Below the pieces are notes generated by a model. It ran no database searches and was not told the origin of the DNA. It saw only the letters and a list, made by a program, of their open reading frames with translations. The position numbers and the translations under genes are program-made. From positions 1-64,000 of the forward strand of contig CAZPBN010000013.1 of NCBI GenBank assembly GCA_964584935.1: a stretch of 64,000 bases of DNA, written 5' to 3'. Shown here piece after piece: positions 16,192 through 24,290 of this stretch; within the stretch, counting starts at the first letter, position 1, and every line of letters starts with the position of its first letter. The DNA is from CAZPBN01 sp964584935. Lineage in GTDB: Bacteria; Acidobacteriota; Aminicenantia; Aminicenantales; Aminicenantaceae.

Positions 16192-17480
16192 AGTTCGTGG
16201 GTAATGATATTGGCGAGGTCAGATATCGAAAGATCAGTGCCATAATCTTTTTTGGAATAGAAAAAGGCATCGTCCCAGGTGTGCATTCCCTGAAGATTTG
16301 AACGCCCGAACACTTCTTTTTTCTTAATTGACCCTTTCATATCAAATCCATATTCTGAGAGAACAATCAAATCAGGTCCCTTGGAAACATAAGGACCCGA
16401 GTAGATTTTTTCTGTATCAAAAATTTCTCTGACCACTTTTTTTCCTTTAAAAGTGAGTTTTTTGAGTTTGTTTGATATTTCTTCTTTCAATGCCTTTTTT
16501 TCGGATTTATCAACATGACCGTTGGGGAACTTGCCTTTGAGGTTTATATAGATTCTATTTGGATCAAGAGCAAAAGCACGAGAAGAAGGAGTGATGTCTT
16601 CAAGGCTTTTAGGGGATGGATCTGACGTTTCCAAATAACCGTTTTTGACAAGCCAGGCATTGAGATAAACCTCTTGCTCGATTCCGGTAAATCCATGATC
16701 AGATAGCATATAGAGATAGCCTTCCTCATGGTGGGTTTTCTTTAAAGAAGTGTTGATTTTGTCAATAACCTGGTCTATTTTTCGGTAATAATCAAGAAAA
16801 TTGTTATGATACTTATGCTTTTCATCTTCATATGCATACCATAAAAAGTGCTGAAGTCTGTCTGTTCCCGTTATGACAAATTCAAAGTAATCCCAGTCCT
16901 CATTCCACAGCAAATCCAGAGCTTTGAGGCGCCCGGTTAAAGTTCTATCCAGATCATTCCATAGAAACTCCAGGTTTTCTCTTGATTTGAGTGTATCCAC
17001 ATCAATTTGATATCCCATTTTTTCTAAAGGTTCTTTATAAGTCAACGGATAGAGGGCTTTTCCCAGTTCAATAGCGACAAAGCCGGATATTAAAACTCCA
17101 TTGATTTTTCTTGCAGGATAAGTGGAAGGTTGATTGATAATGATGCTTCTTTTATTTTTTTTGCCCAATATATCCCAGAATGTGTTTTTTTTAACATCAA
17201 GGAAATTGGGAAAACGCAAGCTGTAAGAATCTTCTTTGAAGTCGGTGAAACCGAAAATACCGTGTTCACCTGGATTAGTGCCTGTCATAAAATCTGTCCA
17301 GCTAACCGAAGAAATCTCAGGAAGGCTGGCTTTCATTTGGTGAAGATGACCCGATTCAAAAATAGACGCTGTGGCAGGCATGATTCCTTTTTGAGCAAGC
17401 TTTGAAATCAAGGAATAGGGGACACCATCCAGTCCTATAACACAGACTTTCGTTTTTGATTTCTTTTTAAAAATCGCCAT
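16188..17480 (-). CDS. Alkaline-phosphatase-superfamily phosphodiesterase, no export signal
   Basis: At 430 residues this is the shortest of the three paralogues and the first gene of the operon. It starts with a basic tail (MAIFKKKSKTK) and no hydrophobic signal, so it is predicted to be cytosolic or peripheral. Motifs: VIGLDGVPY (Asp18), PEISSVSWTDF (Ser57 in the nucleophile position), NPGEHGIFGF, TDRLQHFLW, LSDHGFTGI and a C-terminal GMHTWDDAF in place of the WSGDHC of the other two. It lacks the roughly 200-residue insert that its larger paralogues carry between the nucleophile and the DxxxH motif. The substrate is unknown. Confidence 0.86.
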   Translation of the reverse strand: MAIFKKKSKTKVCVIGLDGVPYSLISKLAQKGIMPATASIFESGHLHQMKASLPEISSVSWTDFMTGTNPGEHGIFGFTDFKEDSYSLRFPNFLDVKKNTFWDILGKKNKRSIIINQPSTYPARKINGVLISGFVAIELGKALYPLTYKEPLEKMGYQIDVDTLKSRENLEFLWNDLDRTLTGRLKALDLLWNEDWDYFEFVITGTDRLQHFLWYAYEDEKHKYHNNFLDYYRKIDQVIDKINTSLKKTHHEEGYLYMLSDHGFTGIEQEVYLNAWLVKNGYLETSDPSPKSLEDITPSSRAFALDPNRIYINLKGKFPNGHVDKSEKKALKEEISNKLKKLTFKGKKVVREIFDTEKIYSGPYVSKGPDLIVLSEYGFDMKGSIKKKEVFGRSNLQGMHTWDDAFFYSKKDYGTDLSISDLANIITHEL

Positions 17481-18253
17481 AATTAAACAAACATTATAGC
17501 AGTCTTAATAAGATTGTCAATCAACCCGCTTCACTAAGGGTCATTTTATGTTTTTCTCTCTATGATTGGTTTTTTTCTTGACTGATTTTGTTCCTTTAGC
17601 GGATTCAAGCCGGTCTCATCCGAAGACCTGACGAATTTTCTCAATCTCTTTTCCTCTAAATTTTTTCGATTCGAACCTCTTGCTGTCAGAAACCTGTGGA
17701 GTCGAATTTCACCTATTGCCCGGAATGCGGAACAAGGATTCATCTCGTGTGTGAACAATGCCATACTCCGGTTGAAAAAGGATGGAACGTATGTCCCAAC
17801 TGTGGAAAAAAACTGAATTTTAAAAATGAATGAAAATGGCATTTCAAAGACTTTTTATTTTTTAATTTGGTATAAATGATAATAGTAGAGAACATTTCCC
17901 AAACAGTCCCTTTTTATATCAATATGAAGCCAATGCGGAGATCAGGACTTGTGAAATATAGTCCCTTCAGGGAACAGGCTTTACAGACTTGTCAGATCCT
18001 TCGGTTTTTTTAAATTTGTTAATCGGATTTATGGTACTGATTCTCTTTTCGGAAAGAAAATATTTAGGTGAACTTCTCATAAATTCTGCTTGTCTTATAT
18101 ATATCCCTGTGCTATATTTTTGGCACATAGAGAACGGAAATAGAAATTATCAAATTTCTTTTTATTAGTGTCAGAAAAATTACAGGATTTTAATAGAGAT
18201 GGATGCAACATTTTTTATGAATTTGATAAATAAGGGAAGGAGGACATTCAAAA
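17481..18253. other. Intergenic region with a minimal zinc-ribbon frame
   Basis: This 773-base gap between the divergent phosphodiesterase operon and the nitroreductase gene holds the short zinc-ribbon frame described separately (17696-17833). From about 17834 to 18253 I see no supported gene, only a 29-codon ATG frame at 17922 without recognisable features. The nitroreductase ribosome binding site lies at the right end. Confidence 0.45.
17696..17833 (+). CDS. Short double zinc-ribbon peptide (possible gene remnant)
   Basis: A 45-codon frame from GTG 17696 to TGA 17833 encodes two CxxC pairs, YCPECGTRIH-LVCEQCH, and a second knuckle VCPNCGKKL. This is the double zinc-ribbon pattern found at the ends of many bacterial regulatory or ribosome-associated proteins. 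The frame is closed by a stop at 17657-17659. The only usable start is GTG, and no Shine-Dalgarno sequence precedes it. The four regular CxxC pairs make coding origin very likely, but the piece may be the leftover C-terminus of a lost larger protein. I cannot assign a function. Confidence 0.5.
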   Translation: MESNFTYCPECGTRIHLVCEQCHTPVEKGWNVCPNCGKKLNFKNE

Positions 18254-18829
18254 ATGGAATTGTATGATTTGATCATTACCAGAAGGTCTGTACGTCAGTT
18301 TAAAGATATTTCTATTCCAATTGAAGCATTGAACAGGATCGTTAATGCCGCCCGCTTAGCACCGACAGCGGCCAATTTGCAGCCGCTTGAATTTTTTGTG
18401 GTGGATAAAGCGGAAATCAGAGAGAATATATTCCCCTGTTTGAAATGGGCTGGATATATAGAGCCAGAAGGAAATCCTCGAAAAGGAAATGAACCGACTG
18501 CTTACATTTTTATTCTGGTTAATTCAAAAATTAGAGATGAGGGATATGAATATGATGCCGGAGCTGCTCTGGAAAATATGTGTCTCACAGCCTGGGAAGC
18601 CGGTATAGGAAGCTGTTGTCTCATTTCTATAGACAAAGATAAAGTGAGGCAAATATTAGAAATACCTGATGATTATATCATAGATTCCGTTGTAGCCCTG
18701 GGATATCCTGCTGAAGAATCAAAAGTGGAACCTTGGAAAGGGAGTGTTGAATATTGGAAGGATAAGGAAGGATTGTTTCATGTTCCCAAAAGAAAACTGG
18801 AGGATATCATTCATTTTAACAAATTCTGA
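18254..18829 (+). CDS. Nitroreductase-family FMN oxidoreductase
   Basis: The 191-residue protein opens with the FMN-phosphate-binding ITRRSVRQFKD (8-18) and continues with LAPTAANLQPLEFFVV, DAGAALENMCLTAWEAGIGSC and VALGYPAEE, all standard for the short nitroreductase-like family. Members reduce nitro groups, flavins, quinones or act in cofactor and halogen metabolism; the substrate is not predictable here. GGAGG lies ten bases before the ATG. KorA follows after 32 bases on the same strand, so the two may share a transcript, which would place it near ferredoxin-linked redox chemistry. Confidence 0.9.
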   Translation: MELYDLIITRRSVRQFKDISIPIEALNRIVNAARLAPTAANLQPLEFFVVDKAEIRENIFPCLKWAGYIEPEGNPRKGNEPTAYIFILVNSKIRDEGYEYDAGAALENMCLTAWEAGIGSCCLISIDKDKVRQILEIPDDYIIDSVVALGYPAEESKVEPWKGSVEYWKDKEGLFHVPKRKLEDIIHFNKF

Positions 18830-18861
18830 GGTTCTCAGGAAAGAGTTTATAAAATAGAATA

Positions 18862-20697
18862 ATGGGAGAAAAAATATTCACTTCCAACGTGGATTTTGTG
18901 GTTTGTGTTGCCGGTGAAGGAGGGGAAGGAGCTATAAGTTGCGGAGAGCTTTTTGCTCAAGCGGTGGCACGAACAGAATATCATGTTTTCACTTATATTT
19001 CCTATCCTGCTGAGATAAGAGGCGGATTCTCAATGATTCAGATCAGAGTCCGTGATTGGACCATTTATTCCATGGGAAGTAAATATGACTACCTTGTCTG
19101 TTTTAATCAAGAAGCCTATGACAGTTCCATAAGATATGTAAAGAATGGGGGAACTCTTATATATGATCCAGATAAAGTGAAAATAAAAAACAAATCCTAT
19201 ATTTCCTCTTATCCGATCCCCCTTGAAAAAATAGCGGTTAAAGAAGCCGGTACAAAACTGGGGAAAAATGTAGTGGCTCTTGGGACACTCGGAAATCTTT
19301 TTGATATTGATCACTCTGTTTTGGACAACCTTGTCCGGGACCGCTTTGGATCGAAGGGAAAAGAAATCATTAAAGGAAATATGAAAGCTTTGGATGCCGG
19401 CTATAACATAGGAATCAAGACCGGGTGGAAGCGAGCTTTCCATCTGAAAATGAATCCTAAAGAAAAAGAAAGCTATATGATGTTATCCGGAAATGAAGCA
19501 GTAGCATTAGGAACCATTGCTTCAGGGTGCCGCTTTGTGGCTGGTTATCCGATCACTCCAGCCACTCCCATTTATGAAACGTTCACCAAATTAATGCCTC
19601 AAGTGGGAGGAAAAGCGATTCAAATGGAAGATGAAATTGCCTCCATATCCGCCCTCATTGGTGCTTCTTTTGCCGGAGAAAAAGTACTGACTCCCACTTC
19701 TGGACCAGGACTTCAGCTTATGGGTGAACAATTAAACCTTGCCGCTATGTTGGAACTTCCGATTGTCATCGTGGATGTTCAGCGAGGTGGCCCCAGCACG
19801 GGATTGCCAACGAAAACCGAACAATCAGACTTGAAATTTGCCATTTACGGGACAGCTGGCGAGTCGCCTCGAGTGATTCTGGCTCCAACCACTGTTGAAG
19901 ATTGTTTTTATCAAACCATGAGAGCATTTAACCTTGCCGAAAGATATCAAATGCCTGTTGTTATTTTAACCGACCAGTCTATCGGATACAGGAAAGCAAC
20001 AGTGAGAATTCCGGATTTTGATGCCATTATCAAATTGGGTAAAGTTAATTCCTCAGAGGACATGAAAATTCCAAGTGCAGAAAGAATAGAAATTGCATCC
20101 AGAATTCCTCCCAGCAAGAAAGAATTGAAAGATTATTCGAGATTTAAAATAACAGATGATGGAATATCTCCGATATCCAAACCCGGTATGAAAGAAGGGC
20201 AGTATTTGGGAACCGGTTTGGAACATAATGAAAAGGGGAAAGCCGATTACACTCCTGAAAATCATAGGAAGATGACTCAGAAAAGATTTCGAAAATTACA
20301 AACACTTTCCAGGCATTTTGAAAAAAATCCACCTGAATATTATGGACATATCGATGCTGAAATTGGGATTATCGGCTGGGGTTCCACAGAAGGAGCTATT
20401 CGAGAAGCAAGATACTTGGCGGAAGAAAAAGGTATCAAATTAAGGCATCTGCATCCAAAAGTCATTTCTCCTCTACCTGAGCGGCAAATCAGAAATTTTC
20501 TATCGGGGCTAAAGCAGGTCATTGTTGTCGAAGAAAACTATACCGGTCAATATGCTCATTTTATAAAGGCAAAATTTGGAATAAGACCTATTGAAATCCA
20601 TAAATATGAAGGGATTCCCTTCAGTCCTGGAGAAATCTATGCCGGAATAGAGAAAGTGGCGAGAATTACGGATGAGGAAAACATTACAAGATTATAA
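18862..20697 (+). CDS. korA: 2-oxoacid:ferredoxin oxidoreductase, fused gamma-alpha subunit
   Basis: This 611-residue protein joins a gamma domain (about 1-185; VAGEGGEGAIS and PAEIRGGFSMIQIRV) to an alpha domain (about 200-600; GNEAVALGTIASGCRFVAGYPITPATPIYE, MEDEIASISALIGASFAGEK, TSGPGLQLMGEQLNLA). This is the two-subunit KorAB layout that oxidises 2-oxoglutarate or related 2-oxoacids to the CoA thioester with ferredoxin as electron acceptor. With succinyl-CoA synthetase, Icd and AcnB encoded at 38-46 kb, 2-oxoglutarate is the natural guess. The gene overlaps korB by 26 bases. The ribosome binding site is weak. Confidence 0.9.
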   Translation: MGEKIFTSNVDFVVCVAGEGGEGAISCGELFAQAVARTEYHVFTYISYPAEIRGGFSMIQIRVRDWTIYSMGSKYDYLVCFNQEAYDSSIRYVKNGGTLIYDPDKVKIKNKSYISSYPIPLEKIAVKEAGTKLGKNVVALGTLGNLFDIDHSVLDNLVRDRFGSKGKEIIKGNMKALDAGYNIGIKTGWKRAFHLKMNPKEKESYMMLSGNEAVALGTIASGCRFVAGYPITPATPIYETFTKLMPQVGGKAIQMEDEIASISALIGASFAGEKVLTPTSGPGLQLMGEQLNLAAMLELPIVIVDVQRGGPSTGLPTKTEQSDLKFAIYGTAGESPRVILAPTTVEDCFYQTMRAFNLAERYQMPVVILTDQSIGYRKATVRIPDFDAIIKLGKVNSSEDMKIPSAERIEIASRIPPSKKELKDYSRFKITDDGISPISKPGMKEGQYLGTGLEHNEKGKADYTPENHRKMTQKRFRKLQTLSRHFEKNPPEYYGHIDAEIGIIGWGSTEGAIREARYLAEEKGIKLRHLHPKVISPLPERQIRNFLSGLKQVIVVEENYTGQYAHFIKAKFGIRPIEIHKYEGIPFSPGEIYAGIEKVARITDEENITRL

Positions 20698-21523
20698 AAG
20701 TTTTATAGATCCTGTCTGGTGCCCGGGATGCAGTAACTATGGTGTTCTCAAAGCCTTGATCAAGGCTTTGATGGAATTGGATATTCCTCCTGAAGATACG
20801 GTTGTTGTTTCCGGAATCGGATGTTCAGGACGAATATCCCATTATTTGAATTCCTATTCTTTACATGGAACCCATGGAAGAGCCTTACCCATTGCTCTGG
20901 GAGCCAAGATCGCCAGATCAGAACTTCATGTTATTGTTGCCGGCGGAGATGGCGATGGCCTTGGAATCGGAGGAGGGCATATTCCCCATGCGGCTCGCAA
21001 AAATGTTGATATCACTTATTTGTTATTTGACAATCAAATATACGGTTTAACCAAAGGGCAGGCATCTCCCACAACTCCAATGGGAATGAATACCAAAACA
21101 TCTCCTTATGGTGTTTATGAAGAACCAATGATAACTATTCCGATTTTTCTTGCGTATGATATTTCATTTATAGCCTTATCCAGCAGCCTTTTATTAGATG
21201 AACTCACCAAAACAATTAAAAAAGCGATTTCCCATAAAGGCATGTCAATTGTGGATATCCTGTCTCAATGCCGAACCTATCCTGTCGGGGATATAAAAAA
21301 GATGGAATCACAGTTCAAGACGGTTCCTGATGACCATCCAGTTGACAATAAAATGAAAGCCATGGAACTTGCTTATTCCAGGAATCCCATTTACACCGGT
21401 ATTTATTATCAAATCCAAAAGCCAACCCTGGAAGATTTACTGAAGGAGCAAATAAAAAAAGCATGCAAGGCTAATGATGGAAAACCTCTTTCTTTAGAGC
21501 AGCTGGTTCAAATATTCAGTTAA
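20672..21523 (+). CDS. korB: 2-oxoacid:ferredoxin oxidoreductase beta subunit
   Basis: The 283-residue beta subunit binds thiamine pyrophosphate and an iron-sulfur cluster. It shows WCPGCSNYGV (16-25), SGIGCSGRISHYL, GGDGDGLGIGGGH with the metal-binding Asp, LLFDNQIYGLTKGQASPTT and the late ILSQCRTYP cysteine. It starts inside the end of korA, an arrangement that implies coupled translation of the two subunits. Its TAA stop shares the TTAA palindrome with the stop of the convergent pmbA gene, leaving no space for a terminator between them. Confidence 0.93.
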   Translation: MRKTLQDYKSFIDPVWCPGCSNYGVLKALIKALMELDIPPEDTVVVSGIGCSGRISHYLNSYSLHGTHGRALPIALGAKIARSELHVIVAGGDGDGLGIGGGHIPHAARKNVDITYLLFDNQIYGLTKGQASPTTPMGMNTKTSPYGVYEEPMITIPIFLAYDISFIALSSSLLLDELTKTIKKAISHKGMSIVDILSQCRTYPVGDIKKMESQFKTVPDDHPVDNKMKAMELAYSRNPIYTGIYYQIQKPTLEDLLKEQIKKACKANDGKPLSLEQLVQIFS

Positions 21524-22866
21524 GCTCCGGCAACGGTCATCTCAGCAACTTTTATGGTGGGTCCGCTTACCTGGCTGAAAAAATCAAGATCATTTCCTAT
21601 CATTTCAATATCATATAAAATCTTTCCCAAATTGCCGGAGACGGTTATTTCTGAAACAGGGAATTGAATGTCCCCGTTTTCGACCCATAAACCAAACGCA
21701 CCTCTGGAGATATCACCGGTGACCGGATTCAGTCCGTGACCTATGGTTCTTATCAGAATCAATCCTTTGTCAAGAGAGGAAATGATATCATTGGGAGAAT
21801 ATTTTTCGGGTTCTAGATAAAAGTTCGTGGGATACGCGCCGCTTCCTGCTGCATTTCCTGTGGATCTGAGCTTTAATTTTCTTGCGGCATAAGTGTTGCA
21901 GAGATAATTCTTAAGAAATCCGTTTTTTATGACTTCGGTTTTCTGGCAGGGAACACCTTCTGAATCAAAAGGTCTGGTTCCCAGTTGGCCCGGAAGGAGA
22001 CCGTCATCATAGACAGAGATGTTGTTGTTTCCTATTCTTTGGTTCAATTTGTCTGTCAAAAAGGAACTCTGCTGATAGATAGAGGTTCCTGATAGGCAGT
22101 AGAAAAGAAAGCCAAGAAGCCAGGAGGTCATAAAAGGTTCAAAGACAACCGGAACAGTCTGAGTCTGTATTTTTCTTGGATTCAGCTGTCTGAGGGTTTT
22201 TTCGACTGCTTTTTTTGCCACTTGCTCCGGTTTTTCCAGCTCATTAAAGAATCTTTTAGATGAAAACCAACTGCCTTCAACTGTATTATCTGTTTCTCCA
22301 GCCTGAAGGTGCAGACTAAGGCTACAAAAAGTGGCATCATAGCTGTTAAGAAAGCTTTTGGAATTGGCCAGAATTTTTTCCATGTCATGGATTTCCAAAT
22401 TGGCGCCATGAGAATTGGTGATTTTTTTATTTTGGAGAGCGATTTTTTCTGTGTCAACAGCTAGGGAGATGATATCATTGATATCAAGAAGAGGAATTTC
22501 AGGGTCGCTGAGTTTCAGAGAAGATATGTCTGCTTCAACCGGATGAACAGAAGGGAGACCGGAACATTCATCCGATTGGGTCAAGGTGGCTCTTTGTATA
22601 GCATTTTTAGTGAGATATTTTAAAGTTTCTTCAGACAGGTCGGAAGAGGTAGCGTGGGAGGTTTTTTTATCTTTGAAAATTCTTAAACTCAAATATCTGG
22701 AATTGGCTTCAATAAGGTTTTCAATGTTGCCAAGTCTCACGTCCACATCGATTTCATGGTCATTGATAATAGAGACTTCAATATCATCTGCTCCTTTTTC
22801 AATGCCAAATGCGATGAGTCGCTCTGCTAAATTTTTTAATTTTGATGTATCATCGGATTTCTTCAA
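21520..22866 (-). CDS. pmbA: PmbA/TldE-family protein (TldD partner)
   Basis: I place the start at TTG 22866, giving 448 residues. The TTG overlaps the TGA stop of tldD (TTGA), and GGAGGATATCG in front of it supplies a Shine-Dalgarno at correct spacing. The longer frame from ATG 22950 would run 28 codons into tldD with low-complexity sequence. Landmarks are NLIEANSRYLSLRIF, DDGLLPGQLGTRPFDSEG, LCNTYAARKLKLRSTGNA and SRGAFGLWVENG. PmbA/TldE forms a heterodimeric metalloprotease with TldD, which supplies the zinc site. In known systems the pair trims peptide substrates such as microcins and CcdA; no such precursor is visible here. Confidence 0.92.
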   Translation of the reverse strand: MKKSDDTSKLKNLAERLIAFGIEKGADDIEVSIINDHEIDVDVRLGNIENLIEANSRYLSLRIFKDKKTSHATSSDLSEETLKYLTKNAIQRATLTQSDECSGLPSVHPVEADISSLKLSDPEIPLLDINDIISLAVDTEKIALQNKKITNSHGANLEIHDMEKILANSKSFLNSYDATFCSLSLHLQAGETDNTVEGSWFSSKRFFNELEKPEQVAKKAVEKTLRQLNPRKIQTQTVPVVFEPFMTSWLLGFLFYCLSGTSIYQQSSFLTDKLNQRIGNNNISVYDDGLLPGQLGTRPFDSEGVPCQKTEVIKNGFLKNYLCNTYAARKLKLRSTGNAAGSGAYPTNFYLEPEKYSPNDIISSLDKGLILIRTIGHGLNPVTGDISRGAFGLWVENGDIQFPVSEITVSGNLGKILYDIEMIGNDLDFFSQVSGPTIKVAEMTVAGA

Positions 22867-24290
22867 CGATATCCTCCGACAACCATATTTTTTATTTTTA
22901 TAGTGGGACAGCCGTCTGTGACCGGAATGGATTGTCCTTCTTTTCCGCAAGTTCCGGTTTGGAGGCTGAATTCCAGGTTATTTCCAACCATATCAATACC
23001 GGAAAGGATGTCAATATTTGTTCCTATGAGAGTAGCCTGTTTTAAAGGAACCGTGATTTTACCGTTTTCTATGAGAAAGCCTGAGCTGACTGAAAATGTG
23101 AATTTTCCTGAATCTTCGACTTGCCCTCCCTGATATTTCTGGGCATAAAAACCTTTTTTCACAGACTGGATAATCTCTTCTTCCTGATATTCTCCTTTAT
23201 CAATGTAGGTGTTGCTCATTCTGGGAATAGGAATACATGTATAGTTTTTTCTTCTCCCGTGTCCGGTGACAGCCTTATTCATCAAACTTGCGGACAGTCT
23301 GTCTTGAAGCAATCCTTTCAATATTCCTTTTTCGATGAGTAGGGTTTTTTGGGGAATGGTTCCTTCATCGTCAATGTTGTAGGATCCTCTGAAAAAAGGA
23401 ATCGTCGGATCATCATAAATGGTTAATTGCGAACTTCCCACTTTTTGTCCCATTTTATTCCAGAATATGGATGTTTTTTTTCGGTTAAAATCTGCTTCAA
23501 GCAGATGTCCGACTGCTTCATGAACAAGAACTCCGCTGTGTCCAGGAGCTAGCACAACCGGCATTTCTCCTGCAGGAGCAGGCTCGGCGTCCAAGAGACC
23601 GATAGCGTCCTGAGCTGCTTCTTTGCCAATATTAACCGGAACTTGTCTTTCTAAAAAGTGTTCCATTCCAACTCTGCCCCCGCCTCCGGAAAATCCGGCT
23701 TCTCTTTTCCCTTTGTCTTCAGCAATAACTTTACAGACAAGTTTGACTAGAGGCCTGGTGTCGGATATCTTTAATCCGTCTGAATTGATAATGGTGACCT
23801 GTTGAAAAATATCAGCAAGATAAGCATTGACTTTCAATACTTTCTTGTCAAAATTTTGGGCGGTTTCATAAGTTTTTTTGACTAACTCTATTTTATTATT
23901 CAGCTCTTCCTGGTGGAGAGGTTTTTCAATAGGATAACGGTTATACTGGAAAGAAGAAGGGGAAATTTTTGATGCTTTTTTTGGATTGCCATGAGATGCG
24001 ATGGAAGCAGCTGTCAGGGCTGTTTCTTTTACCTGTTTGAAAGTCAGATTGTTTGTGTATCCGTATCCTGTTTTGTTTCCGTCAATAACCCTTATTCCCA
24101 TTCCCAGGGAAATGCTTTTATCCGTTTCTTTGATAATATCATCTTCCATATTGATAAAACCGAATATCTTATATTCAAGAAATATTTCTGCAAAATGTCC
24201 TCCTTTAGAAAGGGCAAAATTTAGTATTTTTTTTATGGATGTATCGGAAAAGTGGAAATAATTCCCGTTAAAAAATCCTTGCTGATTAAT
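22863..24290 (-). CDS. tldD: TldD metalloprotease, probably starting at ATT
   Basis: The zinc site is HEAVGHLLEAD, followed by the C-terminal CGKEGQS. The obvious ATG at 24149 gives 428 residues but cuts into the fold and has no ribosome binding site. The same frame stays open upstream for 47 more codons that read as a normal TldD N-terminus (KKILNFALSKGGHFAEIF), with no ATG, GTG or TTG among them. At 24290 an ATT codon overlaps the TAA of the preceding gene, with AAGGA eight bases in front, so ATT is the most likely start (475 residues). The gene is coupled to pmbA downstream and to the flippase-like gene upstream. Confidence 0.85.
   Translation of the reverse strand: MNQQGFFNGNYFHFSDTSIKKILNFALSKGGHFAEIFLEYKIFGFINMEDDIIKETDKSISLGMGIRVIDGNKTGYGYTNNLTFKQVKETALTAASIASHGNPKKASKISPSSFQYNRYPIEKPLHQEELNNKIELVKKTYETAQNFDKKVLKVNAYLADIFQQVTIINSDGLKISDTRPLVKLVCKVIAEDKGKREAGFSGGGGRVGMEHFLERQVPVNIGKEAAQDAIGLLDAEPAPAGEMPVVLAPGHSGVLVHEAVGHLLEADFNRKKTSIFWNKMGQKVGSSQLTIYDDPTIPFFRGSYNIDDEGTIPQKTLLIEKGILKGLLQDRLSASLMNKAVTGHGRRKNYTCIPIPRMSNTYIDKGEYQEEEIIQSVKKGFYAQKYQGGQVEDSGKFTFSVSSGFLIENGKITVPLKQATLIGTNIDILSGIDMVGNNLEFSLQTGTCGKEGQSIPVTDGCPTIKIKNMVVGGYR

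Noticed and set aside
17546..17842. A 98-codon minus-strand frame, and a GGTTCGAATC string that looks like a tRNA T-loop
   Set aside because: The opposite strand encodes a clear zinc ribbon over the same bases. The T-loop string has no pairing arm and no acceptor or anticodon stem around it.
17922..18011. A 29-codon ATG frame upstream of the nitroreductase gene
   Set aside because: Too short, with no ribosome binding site and no recognisable motif.
22867..22950. pmbA start at ATG 22950
   Set aside because: It would run 28 codons into tldD with basic low-complexity sequence; TTG 22866 has GGAGGA at ideal distance and overlaps the tldD stop.
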